Assembly (NCBI GenBank): GCA_030704615.1
Contig: CM060732.1
Span: 14,882,001-14,946,000 of the forward strand
Direction of reading: 5' to 3'
Origin: Takakia lepidozioides
Lineage: Eukaryota > Streptophyta > Takakiopsida > Takakiales > Takakiaceae
DNA length: 64,000 nucleotides
In this document: piece by piece, positions 20,446 to 31,828 of the stretch
Layout of the letters: each line of letters begins with the position of its first letter
How positions within the stretch are numbered: position 1 is the first letter of the stretch
Notes under the pieces: model-generated
Seen by the model: the letters and a program-made list of their open reading frames with translations, nothing else
Told to the model about the DNA's origin: nothing
Database searches by the model: none
Translations under genes and position numbers: made by a program

Positions 20446-20925
20446 CGGACGCCCTAAACCCTTAACCCATCTCACCTTCAAATGGTGAAATCCCACGGTT
20501 ATAGGCTCCACGGTTATAGGCCCACCATCTTTGTGGTGACGTGGCACAACCTTGGGTGGGCTCACGCCACATCAGCACCAGCGCCATGTCAGCGCTGTGA
20601 GCGTAGGCTCACGCCACATCACCATTGTGTGAGCGTACGCTCACACGCTCACACGCCAGGCTCACACGGTAGCGTCGTTGCGAATCTGCAAGTACTGCTC
20701 GAAATTGGACTAGCAATAGATTTTGACGGAACTTCCGAATTTGAAAGAATGCAAGAAGGCTGCCATGTATTGGCAGCCGGCGAAGTACATCTGACATATA
20801 TCACAAGTACATGCAACGACATAGGAAGTGCCACCACTTTTTTTCTTGGATAATACAAAGACGCAGAAATGGATGAATTCCGTTCGCACACAATGATGAC
20901 ACCCGCATCCAAATACATGACACCC
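20446..20925. other. Spacer between satellites, no gene seen
   Basis: Contains repeated GGCTCACGCCACATCA words and a palindromic GTGTGAGCGTACGCTCACAC at about 20624-20645. No protein was recognised on either strand. Confidence 0.5.
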
Positions 20926-21430
20926 GCATCTCAAACAGTGTGCGGCAACGCACACAGTTTGAGACCCCATTTGTGCTTGTCTTTTGATATAAGAATCACC
21001 TACATACGGCATCTCTGTCTGGTTCAATCCACCCATATTTAGAAGCTCAAACAGTGTGCGGCAACACACACTACTTGAGCCCCAACTTTGTGCTTGTTTT
21101 TTGATACGAAGATCGGCCACAAACGGGCCTTTTTGTCTGGTTCAATCCAACACTATTTGGAAGCTCAAACAGTGTGCCGCAACACACATTGTTTGAGCCC
21201 CCCTTTTGCCTTGTTTTTTGGTGTGAAAATCGTGCACACAGGCCCTATCTGTCTGGTTTAATCCACCCCTATTTCGAAGTTTAAACAGTGTGCGTCAACG
21301 CACAAGCCCCCCTTCTCATTGTTTTTTTCATGTTAAAATCGGCCACATAGGGCGTCTCTGTCAGGTTCAATCCGCACTTACCTGGCAGCTCAAATAGTGT
21401 GCGTCAACGCACACTGTTTGAGCCCCCCTG
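20926..21430. repeat. Tandem hairpin repeat, about 118-bp period
   Basis: Five units carry a CTCAAACAGTGTGCG arm, a GGCAAC or GTCAAC centre and a CGCACACTGTTTGAG arm (about 20930, 21045, 21163, 21280, 21389). Between hairpins a conserved spacer includes 'atctctgtctggttcaatcc'. The fourth unit has lost part of its right arm. Confidence 0.85.
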
Positions 21431-22439
21431 TCAAGCGGCTTTTATTCACCCATCCCTTCGCTATCCGAGGTGGAAACTCCAAGATAGAAGAGTTGGATAT
21501 CTCTAAGCACTCAGCCCGCTCAGAACAATCAGTCATGACCTGCAGCTAGTGAATCATGGTTGTGCTTCCTATTTGTATTCCTTCCTGCCTTCATGTTATC
21601 AATTTACCTTACCGTGTATACTGAAGCATCAGATTGCTTCAGTATCTACTAAGTTCCATTTAATCATGCATTCATTCCACAGCTTCTCTTGTGTCTCTCT
21701 ACACAGTATGTTTGTATCGATTCAGTATCGGATTAAGATTAATCAAGTATCATGCCTAAGCCATGGAGTCTCTATTCTACCCTATTGTATAATTTTATAG
21801 CTTGCATGAACTAAGCCTCATTCAAGTCATCATCTCCTCTTCACTGTTTCCGCTCTCCGTTACGTCTCCTCCTCTCCTGAACAAATCTCCCTCCTCAAGA
21901 AGTGATCCCCTTCCTGTTGCCGCTCTCCTAATCTACCCGCAAGCTGTTCTAACCACCTAACTAACTAACCGTCACCTTGGAGAAAACGGCCCGGTCGGTT
22001 CTACATACGCAGCTGGCTGACTATGGCATCACCATGACAGCACCGAAGGTCTCCTTCCAAGCATACATGAGGAAATGGAGAGCCACAGTGTGACAATCTT
22101 GTTTCTTCAAGAGTTCAACAAGGAAGGTGGCATCAGTCGAACAAATGAGCTTGACCAGCAAGAGAAAGGAGAGGAAGCTTGGAAACGATGCCTTTACAGG
22201 TGCGAAATGGACTGTGCTTGTTTGTTTTGCAAAGACACACTCTCCTCCATCCAACCAATTTTGGGCTGGCTCATATGAGTTTGCGGTGCCGCACACTCAT
22301 TTGTTCTATCCGTGTGTAGTAACGCCAACGTGCACACCCTGGGCCCTTCAGGCTATTTTGTGTGCGGTGGTTGCAGTGAACTGTGCCGCATACTTTTTTA
22401 GGGGGTCTTCGTGATGTGGTGGAAAAGCTGGGAGACAAT
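21431..22439. other. No gene recognised
   Basis: About 1 kb with short open stretches on both strands but no motif. The right part may be intron or 5' sequence of the broken gene that starts near 22478. Confidence 0.4.
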
Positions 22440-22477
22440 AATTGCATTGCATAATGAGGCTGTCTCTGTTCCTGCAG

Positions 22478-24000
22478 GTACATAAAGTATGTTCTCATGG
22501 CAGAGAACTGCTTGGACAAACATCCTGATTTCGTGGACCTTTGGCTTGTCCTTGCTGGCAACCAGACCATGTTTATTACGGGGATCTTGCATGACTGGGG
22601 CCCAGACCATCTTTCTGCTTGTGGTTGGTATTTGGATTGCCCTGCTTCTGAGACCCCAGCTCAAGAGGTGTCTTTGAGGAGAGAGAATGAGCGTATAACA
22701 GCCACCGCCGCAACAGCCGACCTCGACATTCATGATAGAAATTTGAGGACTCTTGCAGAGAAGGAGCCTCCCGCTCAGGATACCCCGGGTAAAGGTAGAA
22801 AGGCAAAGGGAAAGGATGTTGCTGGTGGTGTGGGGAAAGGAAGGGATAGGGGGAAGGGAGCACAAGGGCAGGTAGGTGGGCAGGGAAGTGTTGCAGAAAC
22901 TGGCCCTGTGGTGGATGTCCAGCAGACTCCACCGCATGGTAGGGGATCCGGGAGAAAGAACAAGGGGGTGGTTGATCCTAAGGACCCGTACCATGCAGTG
23001 GAGCATTCCACGAGGGTCATTCGCCCTACCAGGTAGGAGATGGCGAACGTCGGGTTCCTTGCCATGATGGAGTCCAAGAAATCTGATTACAATGGCGAAC
23101 CATCACCAGTGTGGGAGAGGATTGTGGAGTTCCTCAGCACGGTGCGTGTTGTCTTTTGCTTCTTGTCTGTTGTGGGCATGGGTCGTTTCAATCCTCTTGA
23201 GCATTCCATTGCATGTTTGTTTGCAGGCTAAAATGACCAAATCCTGGGTGAACGGGAAGGAGAAGCCATATGCAGCCGAACTCATCATCTTGGACATCCC
23301 TAATGGGTTGCCAGTCCTAGATGTCCCTCCATCGGGTGCTTGTCTAGGTTGGAATGCTTTTGATGAGCACGGTGGGTTTTCTCCTTTTGCAATTTCTTTC
23401 TGTCCGATGCAGGTGTTTTGGTGCTCATCCAGTCCATCGACCTTCGCTGTCGCCGTGCACTTGCCAGCTATTTGAAAGCCTCCGGTATGAGGGTGTGAAG
23501 TCATGGAATTGTGTGAACAACATGTACCTGACGAAGGGGGATCGTCCGAGAGAGATGGTAAATCTGCCTTCTTATTCCTCTTCTTCGGATGGAGTTGCAT
23601 AAGTCACTCAAATGAATATGTAGGGGCCTGGTTTTCAAGCTTCTTAGTTCCTTGTGGATGTCTTGTTCGCAGACTCGTTTGTTTGAAGCTGTTTGTCTCG
23701 TCCGAGTGCCGACTCCAGCCGTCATTAGGGAGTTCGCCATCACTCATGGGGGCAGGTTCATAGACGAGAGGACAGATCCTCCCACGAATGACATGCACTA
23801 CAACTACGTGGACAACAACGTGTGCTTGCGAAGGGGGAATGGGGTTCCTTGGAGAGGGGCCAGGGAGAGGAGCCCGGCTTTCATTCAAATGATTGTGGAG
23901 TGCTGCACCTACACAAACGCCAGAGTTCTGGATTTGTCAAAGGGCGAAAGTGGGGTTGGTTGGAGATGGGTAGATGACTCTGATATGTCGTTATAGGGGT
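22478..24000 (+). pseudogene. Broken multi-exon gene, possible nucleotide-methylase-like C terminus
   Basis: A plus-strand coding stretch follows an acceptor-like 'gttcctgcag' at 22478 (MAENCLDKHPDFVDLWLVLA, then a Gly/Lys-rich linker) and is stopped by TAG at 23034 in otherwise continuous frame (PTR-stop-EMANVGFLAMMESK). Further exon-like pieces follow: 23227-23371 (KSWVNGKEKPYAAELIILDI), 23413-23560 (LVLIQSIDLRCRRALASYL, then a frame change to YEGVKSWNCVNNMYL) and 23673-23996 (FEAVCLVRVPTPAVIREF, MHYNYVDNNVCLRRG, ending near RVLDLSKGESG). The last words resemble the region before and at motif I of amino-methyltransferases, but this is a weak resemblance. No gene family was identified with confidence. 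Stop and frameshift argue for a pseudogene, perhaps transposon-borne. Confidence 0.4.
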
Positions 24001-24365
24001 TTTATGGAGGTTGGGGGTTGTCACGGCCTAGTGCAGTGGTTTGAGTGGGTTGTGGTCGGTGAATGCGGAGTTATTATTGTCATATGAGGCTTTAAGTTTC
24101 TGGAGTATGGAGGCAGCGGGGGTAGACCTGTATCGGGGTAGCAAGTCTTGGGGTGTGTGGGGAAAGTGTAAATAGGGGATTTCACAATCAAGGGTACATG
24201 AAGCTGAGGGGTGGCATGAGAGGGCACGGAGATGGCGCAAGTAACGACCGGTTTTGGCCGTAGCTATGGAATGCTTAAGGGTGAATTCACTCGGTTTCAG
24301 GAGTCGGTGTCCCGTAGCGGTGGTGAGTTGGGCGAGTAGCGTTGTTGCACCAGAGGGTTCAACAT
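24001..24365. other. Repeat-derived sequence, no gene assigned
   Basis: The minus strand has a 156-codon open stretch (24498-24028) without recognised motifs. It may belong to the LINE remains to the right. Confidence 0.3.
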
Positions 24366-24636
24366 CAACATATTTCCATGGAATTCCAATTTGGGACACA
24401 GAAATGGGAAGTTGTGGGGAGCCCGAATTATCTCTGTCCCATTCATTCCAGATCAATATTTGGTTAACTTGCCGGATATCGCAAATCATTTTGGTCATTA
24501 CCTAGGATGTTTGGTTGTGTTCGACCCCCAGATGTGTACCCAGAAGTTGCGACATGACCCTGCTTGGAAGATAGGAACTATTGCTACTCGAATTCATGAA
24601 ACATGTTGTGTAAAAATTATCCGTGATGCCAAATGA
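24366..24636 (+). pseudogene. LINE ORF1 fragment (DUF4283-like)
   Basis: The plus strand reads NIFPWNSNLGHRNGKLWG then ARIISVPFIPDQYLVNLPDI and HFGHYLGCLVVFDPQ. These align word for word with the ORF1 protein at 7960-8991 (HIFSWSPAWGHKDG; RIIALPFLPDNYLASLLEI; HFGSYIGSLNVFDP). It lacks the zinc knuckle and ends at a stop at 24636, so it is a fragment of a related, diverged LINE in opposite orientation. Confidence 0.65.
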
Positions 24637-24649
24637 AGACTCTCTACCT

Positions 24650-26383
24650 CAGTTTGTCAAACTATAATATGCATCTATTTGAAATAGTTGAGTATGGGTG
24701 TTTTTTGTTTGGGATGAGAGATTTCAAACTGAGCCTAGAAAAGGGCTGGTGAGCCATGCGAGTTCTAATTGTGATGAGGTATTAGGATAGTCCGGTAAAT
24801 CGGTTTGAATACTGATTTTCATTTGATGTAGGATGAGTAGTGTGCGTGCGATGGGGGAGTGTAGGCAGGCTTGTCGGTGCAATGATGGTAGGGAGTAGAG
24901 TCCATTGTATTTTAAGGCAAGAAATTTAAGGAGTCCCTGATATATTAGGCCTAAGCGTCCAGGATCATTAAGGGCCTCTATTAATTGTGTGCCAAGGTGC
25001 GGGCATATGAAATGATTAAGAGGCTTGAGCCAATCCCGTAGCTATCGGTTGGGAGTTGGGTGAGGGCATTAGGGATTCGTAGAGGTCAACTGTAAATAAG
25101 TCCAAAATACGGTCTGTTGGAGAGCCTCTCTTATCCAGTGAGAATCCGTCTATATCATGCCATGGATAATGTTTAACTTTGCACATGCGAGTGGGAGTGT
25201 GTTGATCGGGGTGTAGGCAGTTGACAACCGTAGGTGTATATGATGATGACGCCTAGGTCCATATTTCATTGTTTATGTCCTTTGGGGCGGTTAGGAAGTG
25301 GTCATGTCGATGCTTAAGGCAGTCAATAGGAGGGTTTAGTGCAGGATTGTGGGATGTCTTGGGATGGTCATGCAGTAACTGATTGAAAGAGGAGACAATT
25401 TTTTGTGGTTGGTCGTGGCTTTTTGTTTGGTAATAATATAGGCAGTTTTTCTGGCTTCCCTACCAAGTTTGGAGAGAGCAGCAACCCAGTTGGGAATAGC
25501 GGATGGATCATCAGGAGGGGGCATAAGTGCTTGACAGTTTGTCAAAGTACTCAAACAGGTAATGCGAGGGGGATTTCCAGTTATTGCATGGGTGGGTTGT
25601 GGGGGAAGTAGGTAGGATAATGAGGGCGCGCTTGACTGTGTGGTAGGTGTTGAGGTGGGAGGTCCATGCACGCTTCTGTGTACGGATAAGGTAGCCTCCG
25701 TTTTGTTTTGAGCGTGTGGTTTGTGGAATCTCAGGGAGGGGGGCGGAACAAGTGGCGAGGACGCTTTTGGTCATTTCTTTCATTATAGATGTGAGCGCGA
25801 CCTCGGCTTCAAGCCAAGTTCTTTCAGGGAATTGGGTTAAGTTTGTATCGGAGAGAATGTAGGAGAGTTTTAATATAAGGAGTGAGGCTGCCGGGTAAAA
25901 GTGGTTTCAAATGAAAAGCGACGATGTTGCGTTGAGGTAGTGGGGAAAGAATCCTAGATTGTGGTGGTGGGATATGTACGGCTGATGTGGCCCGAAAGGG
26001 GATAAGAGCTGGAGGGAGGGAAACTCAGAGAGGATAATGGTCATAATTACATAAGCTGTCAATGTGTATGTGGCTTTGGAGATACGCTGGGATTTCACTT
26101 TGTATAAAATGAGGTAGAAACCATCAAGAAGACTTAATGAGGAGTAGTTAAGTCCGTCTTGTCTTGAGTAGTGGTGGTCAGCGGGTATATATCGGAATTT
26201 ATGAAGCTGAGTGAATTTAGCCCATTCATGGTCCAGTGGGGATGGGGTTTGTGTATACCATTGTATGTATGGCAATGAAAGAGGACGCACACTTTTTGGG
26301 CACCTTTGGCTCGAGATAGAGTGCACTTGCTGTTCAAAATAGTACCCCCTACTGGTCCATTCAAGGTTATTCCATGATTTCAC
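24650..26383 (-). pseudogene. Degenerate LINE ORF2 region (endonuclease and linker)
   Basis: Minus-strand open stretches at 26383-25907, 25783-25511 and 25671-25336 share a Thr/Pro/His-rich style and include YLIRTQKRAWTSHL and HDHFLTAPKDI, the kind of linker found between endonuclease and RT in LINE ORF2. They continue the endonuclease start at 27579-27349 across an inserted MITE. No RT catalytic box was found, so the element is truncated or too decayed. Assignment is moderate. Confidence 0.45.
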
Positions 26384-26543
26384 ATTGAATATTCACCAAT
26401 ATTACAAAATATTTCGGAAAATATTTTATTTATTTTGCATTAAATTTTATTTCTTTGTGCCCACATCAGAAAAATGTATGCGACGACACTGCACACCTGA
26501 AACTGCACACATTTCTTAAATGATCCATTTTAGGTGTTTCTAC

Positions 26544-27344
26544 CAGTGTTGGACCGGTATCATCAACATTTCATACCAGCCAGGGTATGGTATTGTCGGT
26601 GAAGAGGCCTCCTTCATACCTGGCAGGTAATGGTATCAAAGTAGGTATTAAGCTTTTAATGTACCAGTCTGGTATGTATATTGTTTTGTTTGGCCTGGTA
26701 TGGTATGGTATCAGTATTCCAAATTTCAAATCTTATACTGGGGGTATATCAATACTAGTATCAATATAGTTATTTATTTTTATTTTTTATTTTTAAACTG
26801 AAAAATAAAAATCTGTCCAAATTATACCGATGAGGTGAGCACTTCAGCCGCTGAAGTGATCACCTCATGGGCTGAAGCGCTCACCTTAGCGGCTGAGTGC
26901 CACAATTCATAATAACAAGGAGCGGGATATCACCTTAGGTAATTTGAGGTCACCTTACAAGAGCCATATTACAGGCTGATAAATGAGACAATGCTCCAAG
27001 CCTAAGCAAATTTTCGCCAAAATCGCCATCCAGATCGTCTCAATCAAAGAGCCGCAACTCTCCATAATGCACCCTAAATCCCTAAATCCCTAACGCTCCA
27101 CATATTGATACCTAGGGTGCAAGCGACGGCGATAGACATAGTACTGATATCGACAAAGCTGTGTTCCTTGTGATACCAGGCTGGTATGGTAGGAGCCCAG
27201 ATATTAGCGTTTCACTATATTGCCCCCAATATGTTCTACCCGGGGTATTGCCAGTTGCTAATACCCGCCTGGTCTGGTACCATGCCGTGATACCCTTACC
27301 CGTTCTGATACCCCGCCTCACCCCCATATACCGGTCCAACACTG
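26544..27344. mobile_element. hAT-type MITE (801 bp) inserted in a LINE
   Basis: Perfect 17-bp terminal inverted repeats, CAGTGTTGGACCGGTAT at 26544 and ATACCGGTCCAACACTG ending at 27344, are flanked by a perfect 8-bp duplication, GTTTCTAC (26536-26543 and 27345-27352). CAGTGTTGG-type ends and 8-bp duplications are hallmarks of the hAT superfamily. The interior is rich in 'ggtatggtat' and 'ccagcctggtat' words and has no transposase, so the element is non-autonomous. The transposase remnant at 50700-51251 lies beside a similar terminus. Confidence 0.9.
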
Positions 27345-27348
27345 GTTT

Positions 27349-27579
27349 CTACCTTAGCTCGACTCCACCACGGGTAGGGTGGTATGGAGTTGAGCGCTGT
27401 GTGAGGCATTGTGTAGCGGAGAGCCGATTTCCGTATAATAGGTAGTAAGCTAGGAGGAGTTTGTTTATATAGGAACTATTGGTGTTGTTTGTATTAAGCT
27501 TGGTTTCTTGTAATAGGATAATATGTGGAGGCGTAGTGTCTGTGAGAAGGTGTATTAGACTTTGGATGCTAATGGCCAA
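27349..27579 (-). pseudogene. LINE APE endonuclease start, interrupted by MITE
   Basis: The minus strand reads SIQSLIHLLTDTTPPHIILL then QETKLN, matching the start of APE-type endonucleases in LINE ORF2, where the Glu of the QET(K) motif binds metal. The frame is broken at the MITE junction (27345) and resumes beyond 26543. The enzyme would nick target DNA for reverse transcription. Confidence 0.6.
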
Positions 27580-27856
27580 TGAACCGACATTCCAAGTGGT
27601 TATGTTGAGTGAGTTTGCGTGTTGGGGAGGAGTGGGTTGGGAGTGGTTGGGTGAAGCAGGCGTTGGGGGGTCCCTGTTGTGAGTAGGTGTGAATGACGAG
27701 AGGGGAGGGCGGGGGGGGGGGGGGGGGGGTGCCAGCGAGGGTTGATATCTTGCAATGGTGGAGGTAGCTTGGAGGGTGGCGGAAAGAATGTTGTTGGATA
27801 GGAATGGAAATTTGTTGGTGATAGTATGAGAGTCTAGTGCGGGGTTTGCTAACTGT

Positions 27857-28459
27857 TCACCTATATTTTGTGAGCTTCCCCTGGTTTGGATTGTAAGAGG
27901 TGAAGCGACGTGTGTAGGTCAGATAGGTAGTGAGGGGGGTCCAGGTATTGGGGGGACTTTGTAGTTTGTGTAGAAGTGTGTGGACCTGTGAGTCTGAATG
28001 GGCCTCAAAGTAGTCGTTACATATTGTTGTTGGTGGGGAGATAATGATGATTAGGGAAAAGAGAAGGTGTTGTGCGGGGTATGTTCTGAATTCATGGGTA
28101 GCTTTAGCGAGCGCTAGGTATTGACATGGAAGAAGGCCAAATTTGGCAATTGGCTGGGTGGATGTGTGAGTGGTGATTGATATGTTTAGAAGAAAGGGAG
28201 AGAAGTGGTCGCAAAAGTGTTGATATGCGGGTACTAATGAAATGGTGTTTATTTGAAAATATAGTGCATATATTTCTTGTGGGTCAATTGAGAGTTCACC
28301 AATGAGGTCATTGATAGGGTTTGGATGAATGTCTCCACATCGCATAAGTATAAGTGTTGCACATGCAATTTTAATTGTGTTGTGATGTGAGGGGGGGGGG
28401 GGGGGGGGGTGGTGCTGTGAATGTTTAGATTTAAGGGGGGTATTGATGGTATCGGCCAT
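27857..28459 (-). pseudogene. LINE leader ORF with degenerate 2A-like motif
   Basis: A 200-codon open frame with a Pro/His-rich N terminus contains LILMRCGDIHPNP. This resembles the GD(V/I)ExNPG-P peptide found near the start of ORFs in several LINE families, some of which act as 2A ribosome-skipping sequences. Here Glu is His and the Gly after NP is Ile, so activity is not expected. It lies just upstream of the endonuclease start in the same orientation. Confidence 0.5.
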
Positions 28460-28975
28460 GCGGGCAGTGGGTAATAAGGTAGGTTTTAGGAGTTCGGTAT
28501 ATAGGTGTACACAGGGGGTAGGTAGCGTGGGGGTGTGTTTGAAGTATATAGTAGGGGGTAGTATTCAAGGGTAAGAGTAGAACGGGTCTTTGATGAGTGA
28601 GAGGGGGAGTCTATTAACGGGCAATTTTTGTGTGCCGAATAATTTCCATGAGAAAAAATGCTTTAAGTATGGAACGGAGATGATGAAGAGTACCACAGAC
28701 CGAGTTGTTGGCGGTGGGGTATTGTTGAGCAGGACGTTGGCTTAGAAAAATATGAATGAAATGGTATAGTATGAGTTGGTACAGCATGAATGTAGAAGCT
28801 GATATGGGAAATAGTGGTGTGTAGGGTAGACGATTTAAAATGGTTGTTCGTGAGACATGGTATGATAGGGTCTTTGTAGATACCGCGGATGTAATATGAT
28901 GTGCAAGGAAGATGTAGATCGTTGTGTGAATGTGATTGAATTGAATAGCAGTAGTGGGGAGGAGGACCTTCCCAT
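28460..28975. other. LINE-flanking sequence, no gene seen
   Basis: GT-rich on the plus strand; no supported coding region. Confidence 0.4.
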
Positions 28976-29146
28976 GGTAACCAGTATACCCGAATTGTTT
29001 GTGAGAGAGAATTGAATCTGGTGAGATGAAATGGTGACCAGTATACCCGAATTGTTTGTGAAAGAGAATTAAATCTGGTGGGATGAAATGGTAACCAGTA
29101 TACCCGAGTTGTTTGTGAGAGAGAATTGAATCTGGTGGGATGAAAT
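28976..29146. repeat. Three 57-bp tandem repeats
   Basis: Three copies with a 57-base period begin 'ggtaaccagtatacccga' at 28976, 29033 and 29090 and differ at only a few bases. The minus-strand translation (RFNSLSQT-like repeats) is in one frame because 57 is a multiple of three, but no protein family fits. Confidence 0.9.
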
Positions 29147-30069
29147 TCTTGTGATAGCGTGCATGTAAAGTAGTATTGCAAATTGCAAGGACCCCCGCAG
29201 GTGGAGGTAATCAAAGAGAGTAATGCTAGGATTGGGATAGCACTTGAACAATAAAATGAAAGCTGTGTGCTGTCTAAGATCTGTGGGCATCTAGCAAAAT
29301 ATAACACACAAATTGGGGAAGTTAGCAACCATCTGCGAGAGAGCGGGATGTGAGTGTGCACATGGGGGCTCCAGTCAACATAGCCACAGGAGGACCTTAG
29401 GCACGTTGGACTTGGAATAAGTTGAGCGGGAGCTGCCGCGGTGCTTTCAGGATCCTGGTTGTAGACTGAGAGTGCAGCCGAGGTGCCTTGTAGATGGTGG
29501 ACACCGTCCCCGGGGTGGGGGGCCACCCGTTTACTTGTGTTCACAGTGTGAATGGGTAGCACGGCCATTTTGATCTGTAATTGCTGCATAGAGGGAACAG
29601 ATAAGATTAGTTATGGGGAAGTGAGTGGGAGAGAGAATAAGGGGAAGTGCCATCATAGTGCTATTGGATGGTGTAGTGTAATCTCTGGTAATGATAGAGC
29701 GGCTGTATGGTGCCTGTAGTATGGTCAGAGACAGATTGGTGATGAGAGTGTAAATTATGACAAGAGGAGGTGGGGGAAGGAGGGTAAGAGGGTTCCCTGA
29801 ATCTCGAGGAACTTTGGTGTATCTGGTTGCCGAGGCACGACCGAAACGGCTGCTGAATAGTCCGCCCTCGTCCAGCAGTAAGTTGCAGTATATCTCCGCC
29901 AAACTGAGATTCCTGGTATGCAGCAATATACAGAGAGGCCTGGGGAACGAGGTCTGGGTAGAATCTGGTTGTGAAAACTCCATTAATAGATGCAACAGAA
30001 TATCCGAGCTGGGCATAAGCGACAAATCTACGTGATGTGGTATTTAGGTGAGCTCCCGTGTTGAGATAT
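29147..30069. other. No gene recognised
   Basis: Overlapping open stretches occur on the minus strand (30149-29661 and 30025-29531). The first begins close to the GH3 fragment and could be its decayed continuation, but no conserved motif was seen. Confidence 0.35.
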
Positions 30070-30432
30070 TCAGAGTGCTGGCTTGGGTGGCTTGTACGTA
30101 AGCGCAAATTTGCGTGTATCAGCAACATCCCTTGACGCTCTGGGGCCACGGTTGCTCAACTGCCACCAGGTTATAGTCGAGTGGGTAACGTTATCAGATA
30201 TAATCTCAGCTAGGGCTTGACCTCCAGCCAGACCAGGATAGCCTGCCCACAGTATACTTTGAGCACGGTTGTCATCCTTGGCAGAGGACACATCAGCTGG
30301 CCCTCCAGATAGAATGACGAGCACTATTGGGCCACTCTTGGCAGCATCCAGAACAGCAGAAATATCAATGCCAAATTGACCCGGAACTTGAATGGCGTAC
30401 TCCACCGCAACCTCAGAAAATTCCACTTTCAT
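30070..30432 (-). pseudogene. GH3 beta-xylosidase/beta-glucosidase fragment
   Basis: The minus strand encodes DISAVLDAAKSGPIVLVILS, then GGPADVSSAK and SILWAGYPGLAGGQALAEII. This is the conserved second-domain segment of plant GH3 beta-D-xylosidases (usual form: vilVilSGGpvDvsfAk...igsilWaGYPGqaGG.AlaeiifG). Such enzymes act in the cell wall on xylan or arabinoxylan oligomers. Only about 60 family-like residues remain; the following FGD..PGGRLP segment is degraded to NVTHSTITWW. Its start adjoins an LRR fragment on the same strand, so this is a shuffled or chimeric fragment, not a gene. Confidence 0.75.
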
Positions 30433-30569
30433 GCACTGGTTTCATTGACGTCAGTACCTCTGAAAGAGTACTCTCCATTCTCTATTACAAGCTCTTGGCC
30501 ACTGTTGCGTCCAATTATAAGCAGATGCTTGACTATCGCCCTCAACTTTTGGCGCCCCAGCATTTGATG

Positions 30570-30990
30570 ATAGGTTGCCGAAGCATCCAGCCTGCACCCG
30601 TGTTGAGCATATCCAAGATTGGCAGGAATGGTGCCTTCCATGTGATTGAACCACAACATCAAGCTCTCCAAGTTGGCTAGATTCCCGAACTCTAGTGGAG
30701 TTGTTCCAGTAATATAAGCAGAGATCCGGCGTTATAAGCTGTGTACAGTTGGAGAGCCGAAGAGGAATTATGCCAGGAAAATTATTGTCTGGAAGGAGTA
30801 GACTCTCCAGTTTCGAAGCAACTTCACAAAGTCCAACATGTATGTTCCCATGAAAAAGGTTTGAACTCAGGTCGAGAAACTTCATCACTTCAGCAAAAGT
30901 TAGCTGTTTATGCCGAGCCATATTCAATAGTCCAGTTGTTTTGAAGTGGTTGCCGGGAGTTGTCCAGGAGGCCTCGTCCATTGCAGTGTC
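30570..30990 (-). pseudogene. LRR receptor-like protein fragment
   Basis: The minus strand reads VMKFLDLSSNLFHGNI, KLESLLLPDNNFPGIIP and LSNCTQLIT. After a one-base frame change near 30720 it continues YITGTTPLEFGNLANLESLM and LWFNHMEGTIPANLG. These are consecutive 24-residue plant leucine-rich repeats (LxxLxLxxNxxxGxIP) as in extracellular domains of LRR receptor kinases. No kinase domain follows. The sequence passes into a GH3 fragment to the left. Confidence 0.75.
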
Positions 30991-31828
30991 CAGGGGGCCA
31001 CTGTCTGGTCGGTGGCTGTATGAAAATCCAATCTCTTCCATGTCTCCAAGTGGTGGACAGCCCTTTTCCCACCCCCTTATCCAGCCCACGAATCAAACTA
31101 AACTGGGTAGTATGATTGTCAGTGCACATGTGCAGTTGCACAGAGAGGACACAGTTTAACAATTGCTTCACATTAGCAGTGTAATATGACCAGCGGTAAT
31201 CAATAGAAAGCAGATGGTGTAGGTTTATAAAGATATCTGCCAGCCAGTTGATTGCGAGGTGCTCAGTGCACATATGTGGTTTAGTATTGACAGTAAACAA
31301 GTAGGAAGCACGGCAGGGTGTGAAAACAGATTCAGAGAAGAGAAATTTGGATGAAGTGGGCAGAGAATGGCATTAGTTATTGGATTAGCAGTAGCACAGT
31401 AGGATAAATCTGACCTTCGGCTTATGCAAGAAACGAACCAAGGACGGGCAGCTGATATGTAGGAATAAGGAGTAAAAAACTGGCTCTGTACTTTCACAAA
31501 CCAATGGTGGTGTGGGATGGGACTGTTGCACCTGAGAGAGCAGTTGTGGAGCCAGTGCGTTTGTAGAATCGTAGCCAGTTGGGAGTACTGCACATTGGTA
31601 GTAGTAATGCTGGAGGTGAACTGCCAGGGTTGTGTGCTCTGAGCAGACGTGCTGGCTGCTTCAGTTCCATCCAATCGAAGATGAAGACTTGCCTGGTCTC
31701 CAGTTATGCCTGGTCTCCATATCAGCCTTTCCCAAATTTTGAGGAAGATGTATCCCTCATTCCCTCCTGCCTGCTGGATCCCATAGAACCTTTCCACACT
31801 CTCCATACCGTGAAGGTTTGTCTCTCGA
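30991..31828. other. No gene recognised
   Basis: Open stretches on both strands lack motifs. The sequence separates the LRR and aldehyde oxidase fragments. Confidence 0.35.

Noticed and set aside
20926-21430. CRISPR-like array of palindromic repeats with spacers
   Set aside because: Spacers are conserved rather than unique, there are no cas genes, and the context is a plant nuclear genome; it is a tandem satellite.
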